Below, piece by piece: positions 27,711 to 37,000 of a DNA stretch of 64,000 nucleotides (positions are counted from its first letter, which is position 1; every line of letters starts with the position of its first letter). Made by a program: the position numbers and the translations under genes. This DNA comes from Rubellicoccus peritrichatus (lineage in GTDB: Bacteria; Verrucomicrobiota; Verrucomicrobiia; Opitutales; Cerasicoccaceae). The notes below the pieces were generated by a model. The model worked only from the letters and a program-made list of their open reading frames with translations, did not search any database and was not told the origin of the DNA. The stretch spans positions 2,537,001 through 2,601,000 of the forward strand of contig NZ_CP136920.1 in assembly GCF_033100135.1 (NCBI RefSeq), in the 5' to 3' direction.

Positions 27711-27883
27711 TTTTGTAAGAAAGGTAGAGATGGTGCAAAGGTCGAGGTTTCCTGAGCATTTAGCATTAAGAATTCAGCGTTTCCCACACTTCTGCCTTCT
27801 CTCTTCTGCCTTCTCACCTTAACCTACCATTTTATGGCACCTTCTAAGCTTTCTATTGTCGTTAAGAAAAATAATCCCCCTCT

Positions 27884-28648
27884 ATGAATAAAATAGCGCT
27901 TACGATCATTGCATCCATCATTACGTTTGGTTTACAGGCCGAAACCGTAGACCAGGTGATTGAGCAGGCCAGGGCTTACCTTGGTTCAGAAAAGGCTCTT
28001 AAGTCGGTCAATACCATTCAGTATAAAGGGCGCGTCATTGACGCTGATGGCACTGAGTCCGGAAAGATTTTTTTGCAGTTTAAGCGCCCAAATCTACAAC
28101 GTCTTGAGCTGGATTCCGCATCTAACGTTGAAACGACCGGAGTGAACGGGTTTGAGGGCTGGCGTGAACGAATTGACAAAGAAAACCCTATGAGAAGTGG
28201 TGTTATGGTACTTCCACCTACGCAAGTTCAATATCTCATCGCTAATGCCCGTGAGAATCTGAACTTTTTTGATGGTCCAAAAACAACCCCAGGTGGCAAA
28301 ATTGAGCTCGAAGGTTCTGAAAAGATCCGTGGAAAGGATGGATGGAAAGTGCTTTTTCAATACCCCGGTGGGCTTACCTATACTCGTTTCTTCGATAAGA
28401 AGACTGGTGCTTTGATTGCGACAGAAAGTGGTACGCCAAACCAGGATGCGGCTACTCTTCCAACTATGGTTGAAGACGGTGCAATGGAAGTCTCGGGGAT
28501 CAAATTTCCTAAAGAAGTGAAGACGTATAATGGTGATGAGCTGGTTCGCTCAGTGGTTTTTGACGAAATCAAAGTCAATGATCCAATCGATGATTCTATC
28601 TTTGATTTTCCAGCCATTCCTTCGCGTATTCCCACGACAAAGCCATGA
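27884..28648 (+). CDS. LolA-like exported protein
   Basis: 254 residues. A signal peptide is clear (MNKIALTIIASIITFGLQA, then ETVDQ). The rest resembles the beta-rich, lipoprotein-carrier LolA/outer-membrane lipoprotein-sorting superfamily found widely in Verrucomicrobiota: KGRVIDADGTESGKIFLQFK, then ...GWKVLFQYPGG, RFFDKKTGALIA and VSGIKFPKEVKTY. Its stop overlaps the hisD start by four bases (ATGA), so the two are translationally coupled, although nothing ties the protein to histidine synthesis. The exact role is unknown. Confidence 0.78.
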   Translation: MNKIALTIIASIITFGLQAETVDQVIEQARAYLGSEKALKSVNTIQYKGRVIDADGTESGKIFLQFKRPNLQRLELDSASNVETTGVNGFEGWRERIDKENPMRSGVMVLPPTQVQYLIANARENLNFFDGPKTTPGGKIELEGSEKIRGKDGWKVLFQYPGGLTYTRFFDKKTGALIATESGTPNQDAATLPTMVEDGAMEVSGIKFPKEVKTYNGDELVRSVVFDEIKVNDPIDDSIFDFPAIPSRIPTTKP

Positions 28649-29943
28649 AGCTCCTAGAAACTTCTGCAAAGGGTTTCCAAAAGAAACTTGAGAAACTATG
28701 TGGGCAGATTCGATCCGGTGGCGGCATCGAAAAAGCCGTTGCTGATGTCATCGATCAGGTTGAAAGCCGTGGTGATGCCGCAGTTTGCGAATATACGGAG
28801 AAGTTTGATGGTGCAAAACTAACACCAGCCAAGCTTCGTCTTTCTGATGCAGAAATCGCAGTGGCCTCCAAGGCACTTCCAGCAGCACAGCGAAAAGCAC
28901 TCCGTGATTCACTGAAGTGTGTGATCGATTTTCATAAGAAGACCAAGCCCAAGTCCTGGCGTGCTAAAAATCCACACGGTGCAACAGTTGGAGAAGAGTT
29001 TTATCCAATTCAAAGGGTCGGTTTGTATGTTCCCGGTGGCCAGGTGCCACTCGTATCCACTGTGGTTATGACAGTTGCCTTGGCCAAGTTGGCTGGTTGC
29101 CCGGAGATCGTCGTGTGTACTCCTCCGCAAGCGGATGGCTCAGTGAATTCAGCTTTACTCTCGGCTCTGTCCATCTGTGGAGCGACTGAGGTCTATCGTG
29201 TTGGTGGCATCCAGGCTATTGCCGCAATGGCTCATGGAACGAAAAAGATTCCAGCTGTTGACAAGATTTACGGACCTGGAAATGCCTACGTGACGGAGGC
29301 CAAAAGGCAGCTCTTTGGAGTGGCAGGTATTGACCTGCTACCTGGTCCCAGCGAAGTGCTTGTTCTGGCTGATAAAACTGCTAACCCAGCTTACATTGCA
29401 GCCGATCTGTTGGCTCAGGCTGAGCATGGTTCCGGAAAGGAGAAAGTTTACTTCGTCACGACACACCGCAAGCTGATCGACAAGGTTAAATCCGAATTGG
29501 CAAAACAGGCTGAAACGCTTTCCCATGCCAAGGAGGCCCTTGATGTTATTGCGACCAAGGCCATAGCCGTTGTTGCGGGTTCACTTGACGAAGCTGTTGA
29601 GGTTGCCAACTACATCGCACCTGAGCACTTAGAGCTTCATGTTGCTGATGTTGAGCAAAGATCCCTGGTGAAGAAAATTACGACTGCAGGTGCGATACTT
29701 TTGGGCAGTGAAACACCCACAGTTCTTGGTGATTTTACGGCAGGGCCAAGTCATACCCTGCCAACTGACCGAACTGGGCGATTCTTCGGTGGTCTGCAAT
29801 TGATCGATTTCATGCGCCGCACCAGCATCGTAAAGTATGATTCCAAGAGCGCATCAAAAGCCTGGCCGACGGTTCGTGCTTTCAGCGAGATGGAAAGCCT
29901 TGATGCTCACGGACGCAGTCTGCAGATGCGGGTTGAATCCTGA
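28645..29943 (+). CDS. hisD: Histidinol dehydrogenase
   Basis: 432 residues, canonical length. It oxidises histidinol to histidine in two NAD-dependent steps with a bound zinc. VGLYVPGGQVPLVSTVVMT, KIYGPGNAYVTEAKRQLFG, AQAEHGSGKEKVYFVT and YIAPEHLELH carry the family signature and zinc/catalytic residues. It overlaps the LolA-like gene by four bases and precedes hisC. Confidence 0.97.
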   Translation: MKLLETSAKGFQKKLEKLCGQIRSGGGIEKAVADVIDQVESRGDAAVCEYTEKFDGAKLTPAKLRLSDAEIAVASKALPAAQRKALRDSLKCVIDFHKKTKPKSWRAKNPHGATVGEEFYPIQRVGLYVPGGQVPLVSTVVMTVALAKLAGCPEIVVCTPPQADGSVNSALLSALSICGATEVYRVGGIQAIAAMAHGTKKIPAVDKIYGPGNAYVTEAKRQLFGVAGIDLLPGPSEVLVLADKTANPAYIAADLLAQAEHGSGKEKVYFVTTHRKLIDKVKSELAKQAETLSHAKEALDVIATKAIAVVAGSLDEAVEVANYIAPEHLELHVADVEQRSLVKKITTAGAILLGSETPTVLGDFTAGPSHTLPTDRTGRFFGGLQLIDFMRRTSIVKYDSKSASKAWPTVRAFSEMESLDAHGRSLQMRVES

Positions 29944-30001
29944 AATTGATTGCTACTGAGGCAGAGAGCGCAGAGAAGTTATAGATGCTTATCTGCCTCT
30001 A

Positions 30002-31114
30002 ATGAAATCTATCATGACCATGGACATTAACAAGCTAGCCAATCCGCATGTTGCAGCGATGTCTGCATATGTTCCCGGGATGCAGCCGACAGAGCCAGGT
30101 TGGGTCAAACTCAACACGAATGAGCTTCCTTATGCTCCCAGTCCGAAGGTGATTGAGGTAATCCAGGCTGAGTTGGCCAACGATGCAGTGAGTCTGCGGC
30201 TTTACCCAAATCCTAACAGCGCGCCGCTGCGTGAAGCGGTGGCGAAGCATCATCATTTGAACTTTGACCAAGTGTTAATCGGCAATGGTGCAGATGATGT
30301 GCTCAATCTCTTATGCCGGACTTTTGCCAGTGCTGAGAAGTCAATTGGCATGACGGTGCCGAGCTATTCACTTTATCAGGTGCTAGCCGCAGCGCAGGGA
30401 GCCCAAATGGAGAACATCGAGTTTGATCGTTCGATGGAATTGCCTCAGAACGCGATCAAAAGCTGTCCAGCGAATCTGTTTTTCCTGACCAATCCCAATG
30501 CGCCCACGGGCAAGAGCTTTTCGAACGATGAGATTCGCAAGGCTGCAAATGGCTTTTCCGGCATCTTTGTCGTCGATGAAACCTACGCACCATTTGCCGA
30601 AGAAAATGCGGTTGGCCTGCTCAGTGAAATCCCCAATCTCGTAATCGTGCGTAGCTTTTCAAAGGCCTTTGGGCTGGCAGGACTTCGGGTTGGCTACGCA
30701 CTTTCATCGCCTGGGATTATCGATTTACTGGATCGTGTGCGGGATAGCTACAATGTTGATCGTCTTGCACAGGCAGCTGCTTTGGCGGCGATCAGCCACA
30801 GTTATTACTATGAGGATATTGCAAACCACGTGCGTGATTTGCGTGACCGGATGGAAGCGTGGTATCGCGAACTCGGCTGGTTTGTTTACAAAAGCTCGGC
30901 CAATTTTCACTTTGTGGAGCCGCTTAATTTCAATGGAGAAAGCGGCCTGGAGGTCAGTAAATCTCTTTTCGAGCATCTGCATGAGCAGAAAATACTCGTT
31001 CGCAGCTTCCCGAAGCATGCCTTGACTAAGAGTTTTCTCCGAATCAGTCTTGGTTCCGAATCTGAAATGGAAACGCTGAAAGGTGCGATAAAGTCATGGC
31101 AGAAGACACTATAG
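30002..31114 (+). CDS. hisC: Histidinol-phosphate aminotransferase
   Basis: 370 residues. A PLP-dependent fold-type I enzyme converting imidazole acetol phosphate to histidinol phosphate. [30 protein letters not shown] and the PLP-lysine segment [18 protein letters not shown] (Lys221 counted from 30002) are present. ATGs at 30002, 30014 and 30020 are possible starts, and none has a clear ribosome-binding site. The end overlaps hisB by 19 bases. Confidence 0.93.
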   Translation: MKSIMTMDINKLANPHVAAMSAYVPGMQPTEPGWVKLNTNELPYAPSPKVIEVIQAELANDAVSLRLYPNPNSAPLREAVAKHHHLNFDQVLIGNGADDVLNLLCRTFASAEKSIGMTVPSYSLYQVLAAAQGAQMENIEFDRSMELPQNAIKSCPANLFFLTNPNAPTGKSFSNDEIRKAANGFSGIFVVDETYAPFAEENAVGLLSEIPNLVIVRSFSKAFGLAGLRVGYALSSPGIIDLLDRVRDSYNVDRLAQAAALAAISHSYYYEDIANHVRDLRDRMEAWYRELGWFVYKSSANFHFVEPLNFNGESGLEVSKSLFEHLHEQKILVRSFPKHALTKSFLRISLGSESEMETLKGAIKSWQKTL

Positions 31115-31707
31115 AACGTAGCACGGAAGTCACCCGCAAGACCGGGGAGACCGATATTTCATTGTCTCTCAAGATCGATGGAACCGGCAAGGCCGATATT
31201 GATACTGGTATTCCTTTCTTCGATCACATGCTCACGCTCTTCGCCAAGCACGGGCTTTTCGATCTCGAAGTTAAGGCAAAGGGCGATATTGAAGTCGATT
31301 ATCACCACACTGTTGAGGATGTTGGAATTGTTTTAGGGCAGGCTTTCAAGCAAGCCCTCGGGGACAAGCTCGGTATCCGCCGTTACGGTTTTTTCATTCT
31401 CCCGATGGATGAATGCCTGGCTCGTGTTGCCTTGGATCTCAGCAACCGCCCAATCTTCGTCTATCAGGTCGAGGCCGCCAGTTTGATGGTGAGGGATTTC
31501 AACATCCTCCTTGTGCGCGAATTCTTCCAGGGCTTTGCTAATAGTGTGGGAGCCAATCTCCACATGCGCCTGGAATACGGAATCGATCCGCACCACATAG
31601 CAGAAGCACTTTTCAAGTGCTGCGCCCGTGCTTTGGACGCCGCGACTCAAATTGACCCACGGACCGTCGGCGTAGTACCAAGTACTAAAGAGCTGTTGAG
31701 CGAGTAG
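31096..31707 (+). CDS. hisB: Imidazoleglycerol-phosphate dehydratase
   Basis: 203 residues, the monofunctional form without a phosphatase domain. It dehydrates IGP in histidine synthesis using a manganese cluster. Metal ligands are visible in [29 protein letters not shown]-type segment (here [14 protein letters not shown]), RNFH-equivalent region and [15 protein letters not shown]. It overlaps the end of hisC, indicating coupling. Confidence 0.97.
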   Translation: MAEDTIERSTEVTRKTGETDISLSLKIDGTGKADIDTGIPFFDHMLTLFAKHGLFDLEVKAKGDIEVDYHHTVEDVGIVLGQAFKQALGDKLGIRRYGFFILPMDECLARVALDLSNRPIFVYQVEAASLMVRDFNILLVREFFQGFANSVGANLHMRLEYGIDPHHIAEALFKCCARALDAATQIDPRTVGVVPSTKELLSE

Positions 31708-31775
31708 TAGGATCGCGATTACGCCAATTTGTGCTGCGTGACCTTCTTTTGGTTTTGTAATTAAAGGCAAATGTC

Positions 31776-32396
31776 ATGGCCATTTACAGAAGCAGTCGGA
31801 AAACAACGCCCAAGGTTCAGAGTGGAACTGTTCAGAAGAAGAATCGGCATGCGCCTACACGTAGGAACAGTTTAGGTATTGGGATAGAAAAACCTGCCCA
31901 AGGATATCGTCATGTGCTCAGTAAAGATGATGTATGGAAGTTTCTCCGATTAATACCTGATTGGAAGCGAGTATCCACCGATCTTGATTTGATCTTTCTT
32001 CATTCAGGCTATGACGATGCGGATGGTTGGTATGAGTATCCCCATCAACCTTCGATAGCGTTGTGTGCTTGGGGAGAAGGCTTAAGGGAGGATTACAATC
32101 CTGAACATTATCGATTACATGCAGCAGTTTTTTCCAGACTTGGAGTGGAGATTGAAGAAATAGATCACGGCGTGGCTGCTCAATTCGATGAGGAATCAGC
32201 GAAAGCCTATCAGTTGCTTCATATTTTACTTCACGAATTGGGGCACCATCATTATCGAATCACGATTGGGCGAGGTAAATCAGCTGGTTCTGAATCCTAT
32301 GCCGAAAAGTATGCGTTGAAGTTAGAAAAGCAGATTTGGAATCGATATCAAAAAGCTTTTAACTTCTATCCTAAAGTAGTAAAACCACTGATATAG
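31776..32396 (+). CDS. Predicted zinc-metallopeptidase-like protein of unknown family
   Basis: 206 residues, no named family recognised. A basic N-terminal ~45 residues (RKTTPKVQSGTVQKKNRHAP) precedes a globular part. The motif LLHELGHHHYRITIGRG near residue 150 contains HExxH (HELGH), and ESYAEKYALKLEKQ about 20 residues later supplies a likely third Glu ligand, the gluzincin-type layout. No signal peptide, so cytoplasmic. It ends 13 bases from the convergent gene at 32410-33159. The metal site is read from the sequence; peptidase activity is inference. Confidence 0.7.
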   Translation: MAIYRSSRKTTPKVQSGTVQKKNRHAPTRRNSLGIGIEKPAQGYRHVLSKDDVWKFLRLIPDWKRVSTDLDLIFLHSGYDDADGWYEYPHQPSIALCAWGEGLREDYNPEHYRLHAAVFSRLGVEIEEIDHGVAAQFDEESAKAYQLLHILLHELGHHHYRITIGRGKSAGSESYAEKYALKLEKQIWNRYQKAFNFYPKVVKPLI

Positions 32397-32409
32397 TCCT
32401 AATTCTTTT

Positions 32410-33159
32410 TTACTCCGCCGAGTTGTTCGCTTCGACTGCTTCCTTCTTATCTTTCTTGGCGTCCAGAATGACATCTTCAAGGCCGTAGCCAGTCAGCTCT
32501 TTGATGCCTTTGAAGAGCTTATACATGGCGAAAACCATGAGTGGCAGGGTTGCCAGTGTCAGCACTATCCAGGTTATAAAACCCTGCCTGCCAATTTCGG
32601 CGGTAAATGCAGCCTGGTCTATATTTGGATCTGTTGTTACAACAATCCGTGTGATAAAGAAATTGAGGGTAGCACTGACCAAAAATGACGCTGCAATAAT
32701 CCATGTGCAGTTGACCATGAGCTTATTGAAGCCATTGCGCTTTTCTTCAGTATCGAGAGCGCGGTCCACTTTATCCACATCCATGACCGATGGGTTGTAA
32801 AGCATCATTCGAATAAGTGGTTTCTTGGTCTTGAGGGAGGCAACCACGGCAACTCCAAAGATCAGCGGAACGGCCGTTTCCTTGATCGCAAAAACCATAG
32901 GGCTCAATTTGAGCAACCCAATGCCGCCGGTTAGAAGAACACTGATAAAACCAATGATTGAAAAACCATTAGCTTTCTTTCGTTCCTTCAGGTCGTAGAT
33001 GAAATAGCCAATCGGAAAGGCCAACGCGATGATAAGCACGCCCCATGGTGGAACCGAGCTAAGCCAGGCCTCTCCTTTCGACAGCAGCAGCATCGGCAGG
33101 ATGATATTGAAGCCCAGGTTGGCCCACATGTTTTCTCGCTTGGGAGCGGTTTCTGACAT
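32410..33159 (-). CDS. VC0807-family-like integral membrane protein
   Basis: About 249 residues from ATG 33159 (MSETAPKRENMWANLGFNII). Upstream in-frame starts to 33249 would add 30 atypical residues. Six or so hydrophobic segments alternate with basic loops: NIILPMLLLSKGEAW, WGVLIIALAFPIGYFIYDL, FISVLLTGGIGLLKLSP, VPLIFGVAVVASLKTKKPLI, WIIAASFLVSATLNF and TWIVLTLATLPLMVFAMY. This pattern matches the VC0807 family of unknown function. A Lys/Glu-rich tail follows the last helix. Convergent with the zincin-like gene, divergent from coaB. Confidence 0.75.
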   Translation of the reverse strand: MSETAPKRENMWANLGFNIILPMLLLSKGEAWLSSVPPWGVLIIALAFPIGYFIYDLKERKKANGFSIIGFISVLLTGGIGLLKLSPMVFAIKETAVPLIFGVAVVASLKTKKPLIRMMLYNPSVMDVDKVDRALDTEEKRNGFNKLMVNCTWIIAASFLVSATLNFFITRIVVTTDPNIDQAAFTAEIGRQGFITWIVLTLATLPLMVFAMYKLFKGIKELTGYGLEDVILDAKKDKKEAVEANNSAE

Positions 33160-33264
33160 GGTGGCAACAACAACCATCCTTGCGGGCTTTGCAAGCTGGT
33201 TTTGGAAAAGGATTGTGTTCGATCCGCGTTGATTCGTGTCTGATTTCACTTAAGCTGCGGTTCA

Positions 33265-33900
33265 ATGTCATTACGTTGTCTAATCACGGCGGGGCCTACT
33301 CGCGAATTTTTTGATCCGGTTCGCTATATTTCAAACCCATCGAGCGGCAAAATGGGGTTCGCATTGGCAGAGTCTGCCCAAAGGCAGGGATGGGTAGTCG
33401 ATCTGGTTCACGGTCCCGTTGCGATTAAGCCACCTGCTGGAGTCAATGCCCATGCAGTTGTGACTTGTGAAGAAATGTATGCTGTCTGTGGGCCACTTTT
33501 TTCTGAATGTGATTTACTGATCATGTGTGCGGCTGTTTGCGATATGCGCCCCAAAATTCGTGCCGAAGGGAAGGTTAAAAAAGGCGACCTTTCAATGACG
33601 GTTGAGTTTGAGCCCACCCGTGATATTTTGAAAACACTCTCGGCCGCACGCAGACCAGAGCAAACTCTGGTTGGTTTCGCCGCAGAGACAGACGATGTTG
33701 AGAACTACGCTCGGAAAAAGCTGGAGGCGAAAAACCTCGACTGGATCGTTGCCAATTCCGTGGCAAAGGGTGGGGCCTTTGAGTCCGATACCAATAAGGT
33801 TTCCCTTATTGGCAGGGCAGGTGAGCATTTGTCATTTGGCCCCGACAGCAAGGCAGCTGTTGCGGACTGGATTATTGAGCAAATCGCGAAACTACCTTAG
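33265..33900 (+). CDS. coaB: Stand-alone phosphopantothenate-cysteine ligase (CoaB domain)
   Basis: 211 residues. It joins cysteine to 4'-phosphopantothenate in coenzyme A synthesis. ITAGPTREFFDPVRYISNPS, SSGKMGFALAESA, LIMCAAVCDMRPK and LVGFAAETDDVENYARKKLE match the C-terminal half of the bifunctional Dfp/CoaBC protein. The flavodoxin-like CoaC half is not attached and no such gene is adjacent, so the ligase is monofunctional here, as in some other phyla. Confidence 0.9.
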   Translation: MSLRCLITAGPTREFFDPVRYISNPSSGKMGFALAESAQRQGWVVDLVHGPVAIKPPAGVNAHAVVTCEEMYAVCGPLFSECDLLIMCAAVCDMRPKIRAEGKVKKGDLSMTVEFEPTRDILKTLSAARRPEQTLVGFAAETDDVENYARKKLEAKNLDWIVANSVAKGGAFESDTNKVSLIGRAGEHLSFGPDSKAAVADWIIEQIAKLP

Positions 33901-34056
33901 GCTGTTATAGGCTACTGTTCAGCTAACTTAATGCAGGCTATCAGCGTTTAGATTGTTGAAATATAATCTCAACCATAAAATTATAGAATAACACAGTACG
34001 AGTCTTGACTTACGTATGTTAATTCGGTGACCTATTAGGGTAAATTCTTTATACTG
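33901..34056. other. Intergenic region upstream of the giant gene
   Basis: An A/T-rich 156-base region. TTGACT occurs at 34005-34010 but lacks a well-spaced -10 match, so I do not call a promoter. No Shine-Dalgarno sequence is evident before ATG 34057. Confidence 0.4.
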
Positions 34057-37000
34057 ATGCCATCATTGCTATATTCCTATAGAATCTGGCCGCCGTCTGG
34101 ACTATTTCTTGGCTGCCTCCTTTTTGCATTTGCATTATCGTTAAATGCTGAAGAATTTCCTGTGTCACATACGGTGACCTTTAACTTAGGGGCCTATGGA
34201 ACGCTCACTACGGGGGATTTGGTGCAGTCCGTAGTCGATGATGAAAGTGCAGTTGAGCCCGTATTTGCTGTAAGCGATGGCTGGACCTTTCTCAATTGGG
34301 ACAATCCTTACGACAATATTTCTGAAGATATCATAATCACGGCGCAATATGTGCCTACATCATTGTTGGGAATATTAGAAAAGAAGATCATAGCTAGTGA
34401 TGGAGCTCAAAACGATAATTTTAGTGCCAGCGTTAGTATGGATGGAGATACAGTAGTCGTTGGAGCCCATTTTGATGGTGGAAACACTAATACAGGGAGC
34501 GCGTATGTTTTTGTTCGTTCCGGTAAAGATTGGATTGAGCAAGCTAATTTAACTGCAAGTGATGCTGCTTTAGGCGATCAATTTGGCTTGGGGGTTAGTA
34601 TTAGTGGAGACACCGTCATTGTGGGAGCGCACAACAATGACGACCATGGGAGCAACAGTGGTAGTGTCTATGTGTATACTCGTTCTGGAACTGTGTGGTC
34701 GGAGCAACAGAAGCTTACTGCGAGTGACGCCTCTGGATATGATGAATTCGGTCTTTTCTTAGACGTTTGCGAAGACACGGTGGTCGTGGGAGTTCCTGAC
34801 AACGATGATCATGGTGATCGAAGTGGCAGTGCTTATGTCTTTACCCGCTCAGGGGACGTATGGACAGAGCAAGCTAAATTGACCGCGAGTGACGCCGTGG
34901 AATATGACTTATTTGGCAATACTGTAAGTGTCAGTGGAGATACTCTGGTCGTGGGTGCTCCTGGTGACGATGACGGTGCTGACGCAAGCGGTAGTGCTTA
35001 TGTTTTTACCCGCACAGATCAAGTGTGGACAGAGCAAGCTAAATTGACCTCGAGTGACGCCGCGGAACGCGATTATTTTGGACAATCCGTAAGTATCAGT
35101 GGAGATACCATCATTTCGGGGGCTTATTTTGACGATGACGATGGTGACGGGAGCGGTAGTGCTTATATTTTTAGACGTTCTGGTGATGTTTGGACTGAAG
35201 AAGTAAAATTAACTGCGAGTGATGCCGCGGTACGGGACTTTTTTGGATTCTCTGTGGATATAAGTGGCGATACCGCCGTTGTGGGAGCCTATGTAGACGA
35301 TGATAACGGAGATGGTAGTGGTAGCGCTTATTTGTTTCATTACTCTGAGGGAGTATGGGTTGAAAAAGCAAAACTAACCGCCAGTGATGGTGCAGCAGGT
35401 GATTTACTTGGTCAATCTGTCAGTATCAGCGGTAATGCCACGGTCGTCAGTTCAAAGCAGGATGACGATAATGGAGGAAATAGCGGTAGTGCCTATATTT
35501 ATGAAATCAACGTACCTCCAGTGAACGTAATTTTTGATTTGGCAGATAAAGGTACGCGCACAGGTGGTGGCGAATTGGTCCAGTTGGTTCAAGTCGCAAC
35601 TGAAGTTATTCCACCTGACGTTGATTCCATCCCGGGTTGGTATTTTAATGGCTGGGACGTTGATTTATCATCTTTCGACAGTGATTCGACGATTACTGCT
35701 CAATATTTGCCAATATACACGGTAAATTTTGATCTTGGCGACCATGGCACACGAACGGGCGGAGGCGAATTAACGCAAACTGTTCCAGATGGATTTGCGG
35801 CAACGGAACCGGTTGTCGAAGCAGCCAATGGCTACTATTTTAATGGCTGGGATTCAGATCCTTCATCTATTACCTCCGATATTACACTTACAGCCGAATA
35901 TCTCAATACTCATACAGTAACTTTTGATTTAGGGGCCTATGGAACGCTAACGTCCGGTGAGCTGGTGCAGTCGATAGAGGAAGGTGGAAGTGCAGTCGAG
36001 CCCGTACTCAGCGTAAGTGACGGCTGGGCGTTTTTCAGTTGGGATCAGGCTTATGACAACATTACTGGGGATGTTACCATCACTGCACAGTATGTGCCTG
36101 CCTCATTACTGAGTCATATTATCGGGCAGACCACTTTTGAAGAAAAGATTCTGGCTGATGATGGTGCATTGAATGACAATTTTGGCAACGCCATCAGCGT
36201 CAGTGGGGATACAGTGGTTATCGGTTCAGCATTTGATGATGATAAGGGGCCTAATAGTGGCGCTGCTTATGTTTTCATCTATTCAGGTGGACAGTGGTCG
36301 CAACAAGCGAAATTAGTTCCGAGCGATGGTAATGATTACGATCTTTTTGGTCATTCAGTTAGCGTCAGTGGCGATACTGTTGTAGCAGGTGCCTACAATG
36401 ACAGGGATGAGAATGGTTATGCGAGTGGTAGTGCTTATGTATTTGTACGTTCAGGCAATCAGTGGACTGAGCAGACTAAATTAGCTCCGAGTGATGGTGA
36501 TGTTAATGATCAATTTGGAATATCCGTTAGTGTTGACGGTGATAACATTGCGGTTGGAGCAAGTAATGAAAGTAACGACAATGGCTCTTACGCCGGTAGT
36601 GTTTATGTGTTTGTTCGTTCCGGTAATCTTTGGACAGAGCAGGCGAAATTAACCGCGAGCGACGGTACCGCAAGTGATCGATTTGGTTTCTCAGTGGATT
36701 TGGATGGTGACACTCTTGTAATCGGTGCTTATTATGATGCTACCAACGGACTCCTGAGTGGCAGTGCTTACGTATTCGTTCGTTCAGGGAACCAATGGTC
36801 GGAAGAAGCAAAATTGACCGCCAGCGATGGAGATGAGTATCATTATTTTGGCTACTCGGTTGGGCTCAGTGAAGACACTGTTGTTATTGGTGCTTATGCG
36901 ACAAATTCATCCACAGGAAGCGCTTATGTTTATGAGCGCTCAGGCAATCAGTGGGCCGAACGGCATATACTGACTGCCAGTGATGGTGATTACGGTGATC

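Noticed and set aside
34005-34040. TTGACT as -35 of a promoter for the giant gene
   Set aside because: No acceptable -10 hexamer at 16-18 bases spacing; the nearest A/T-rich candidate, TATTAG, is 22 bases away.
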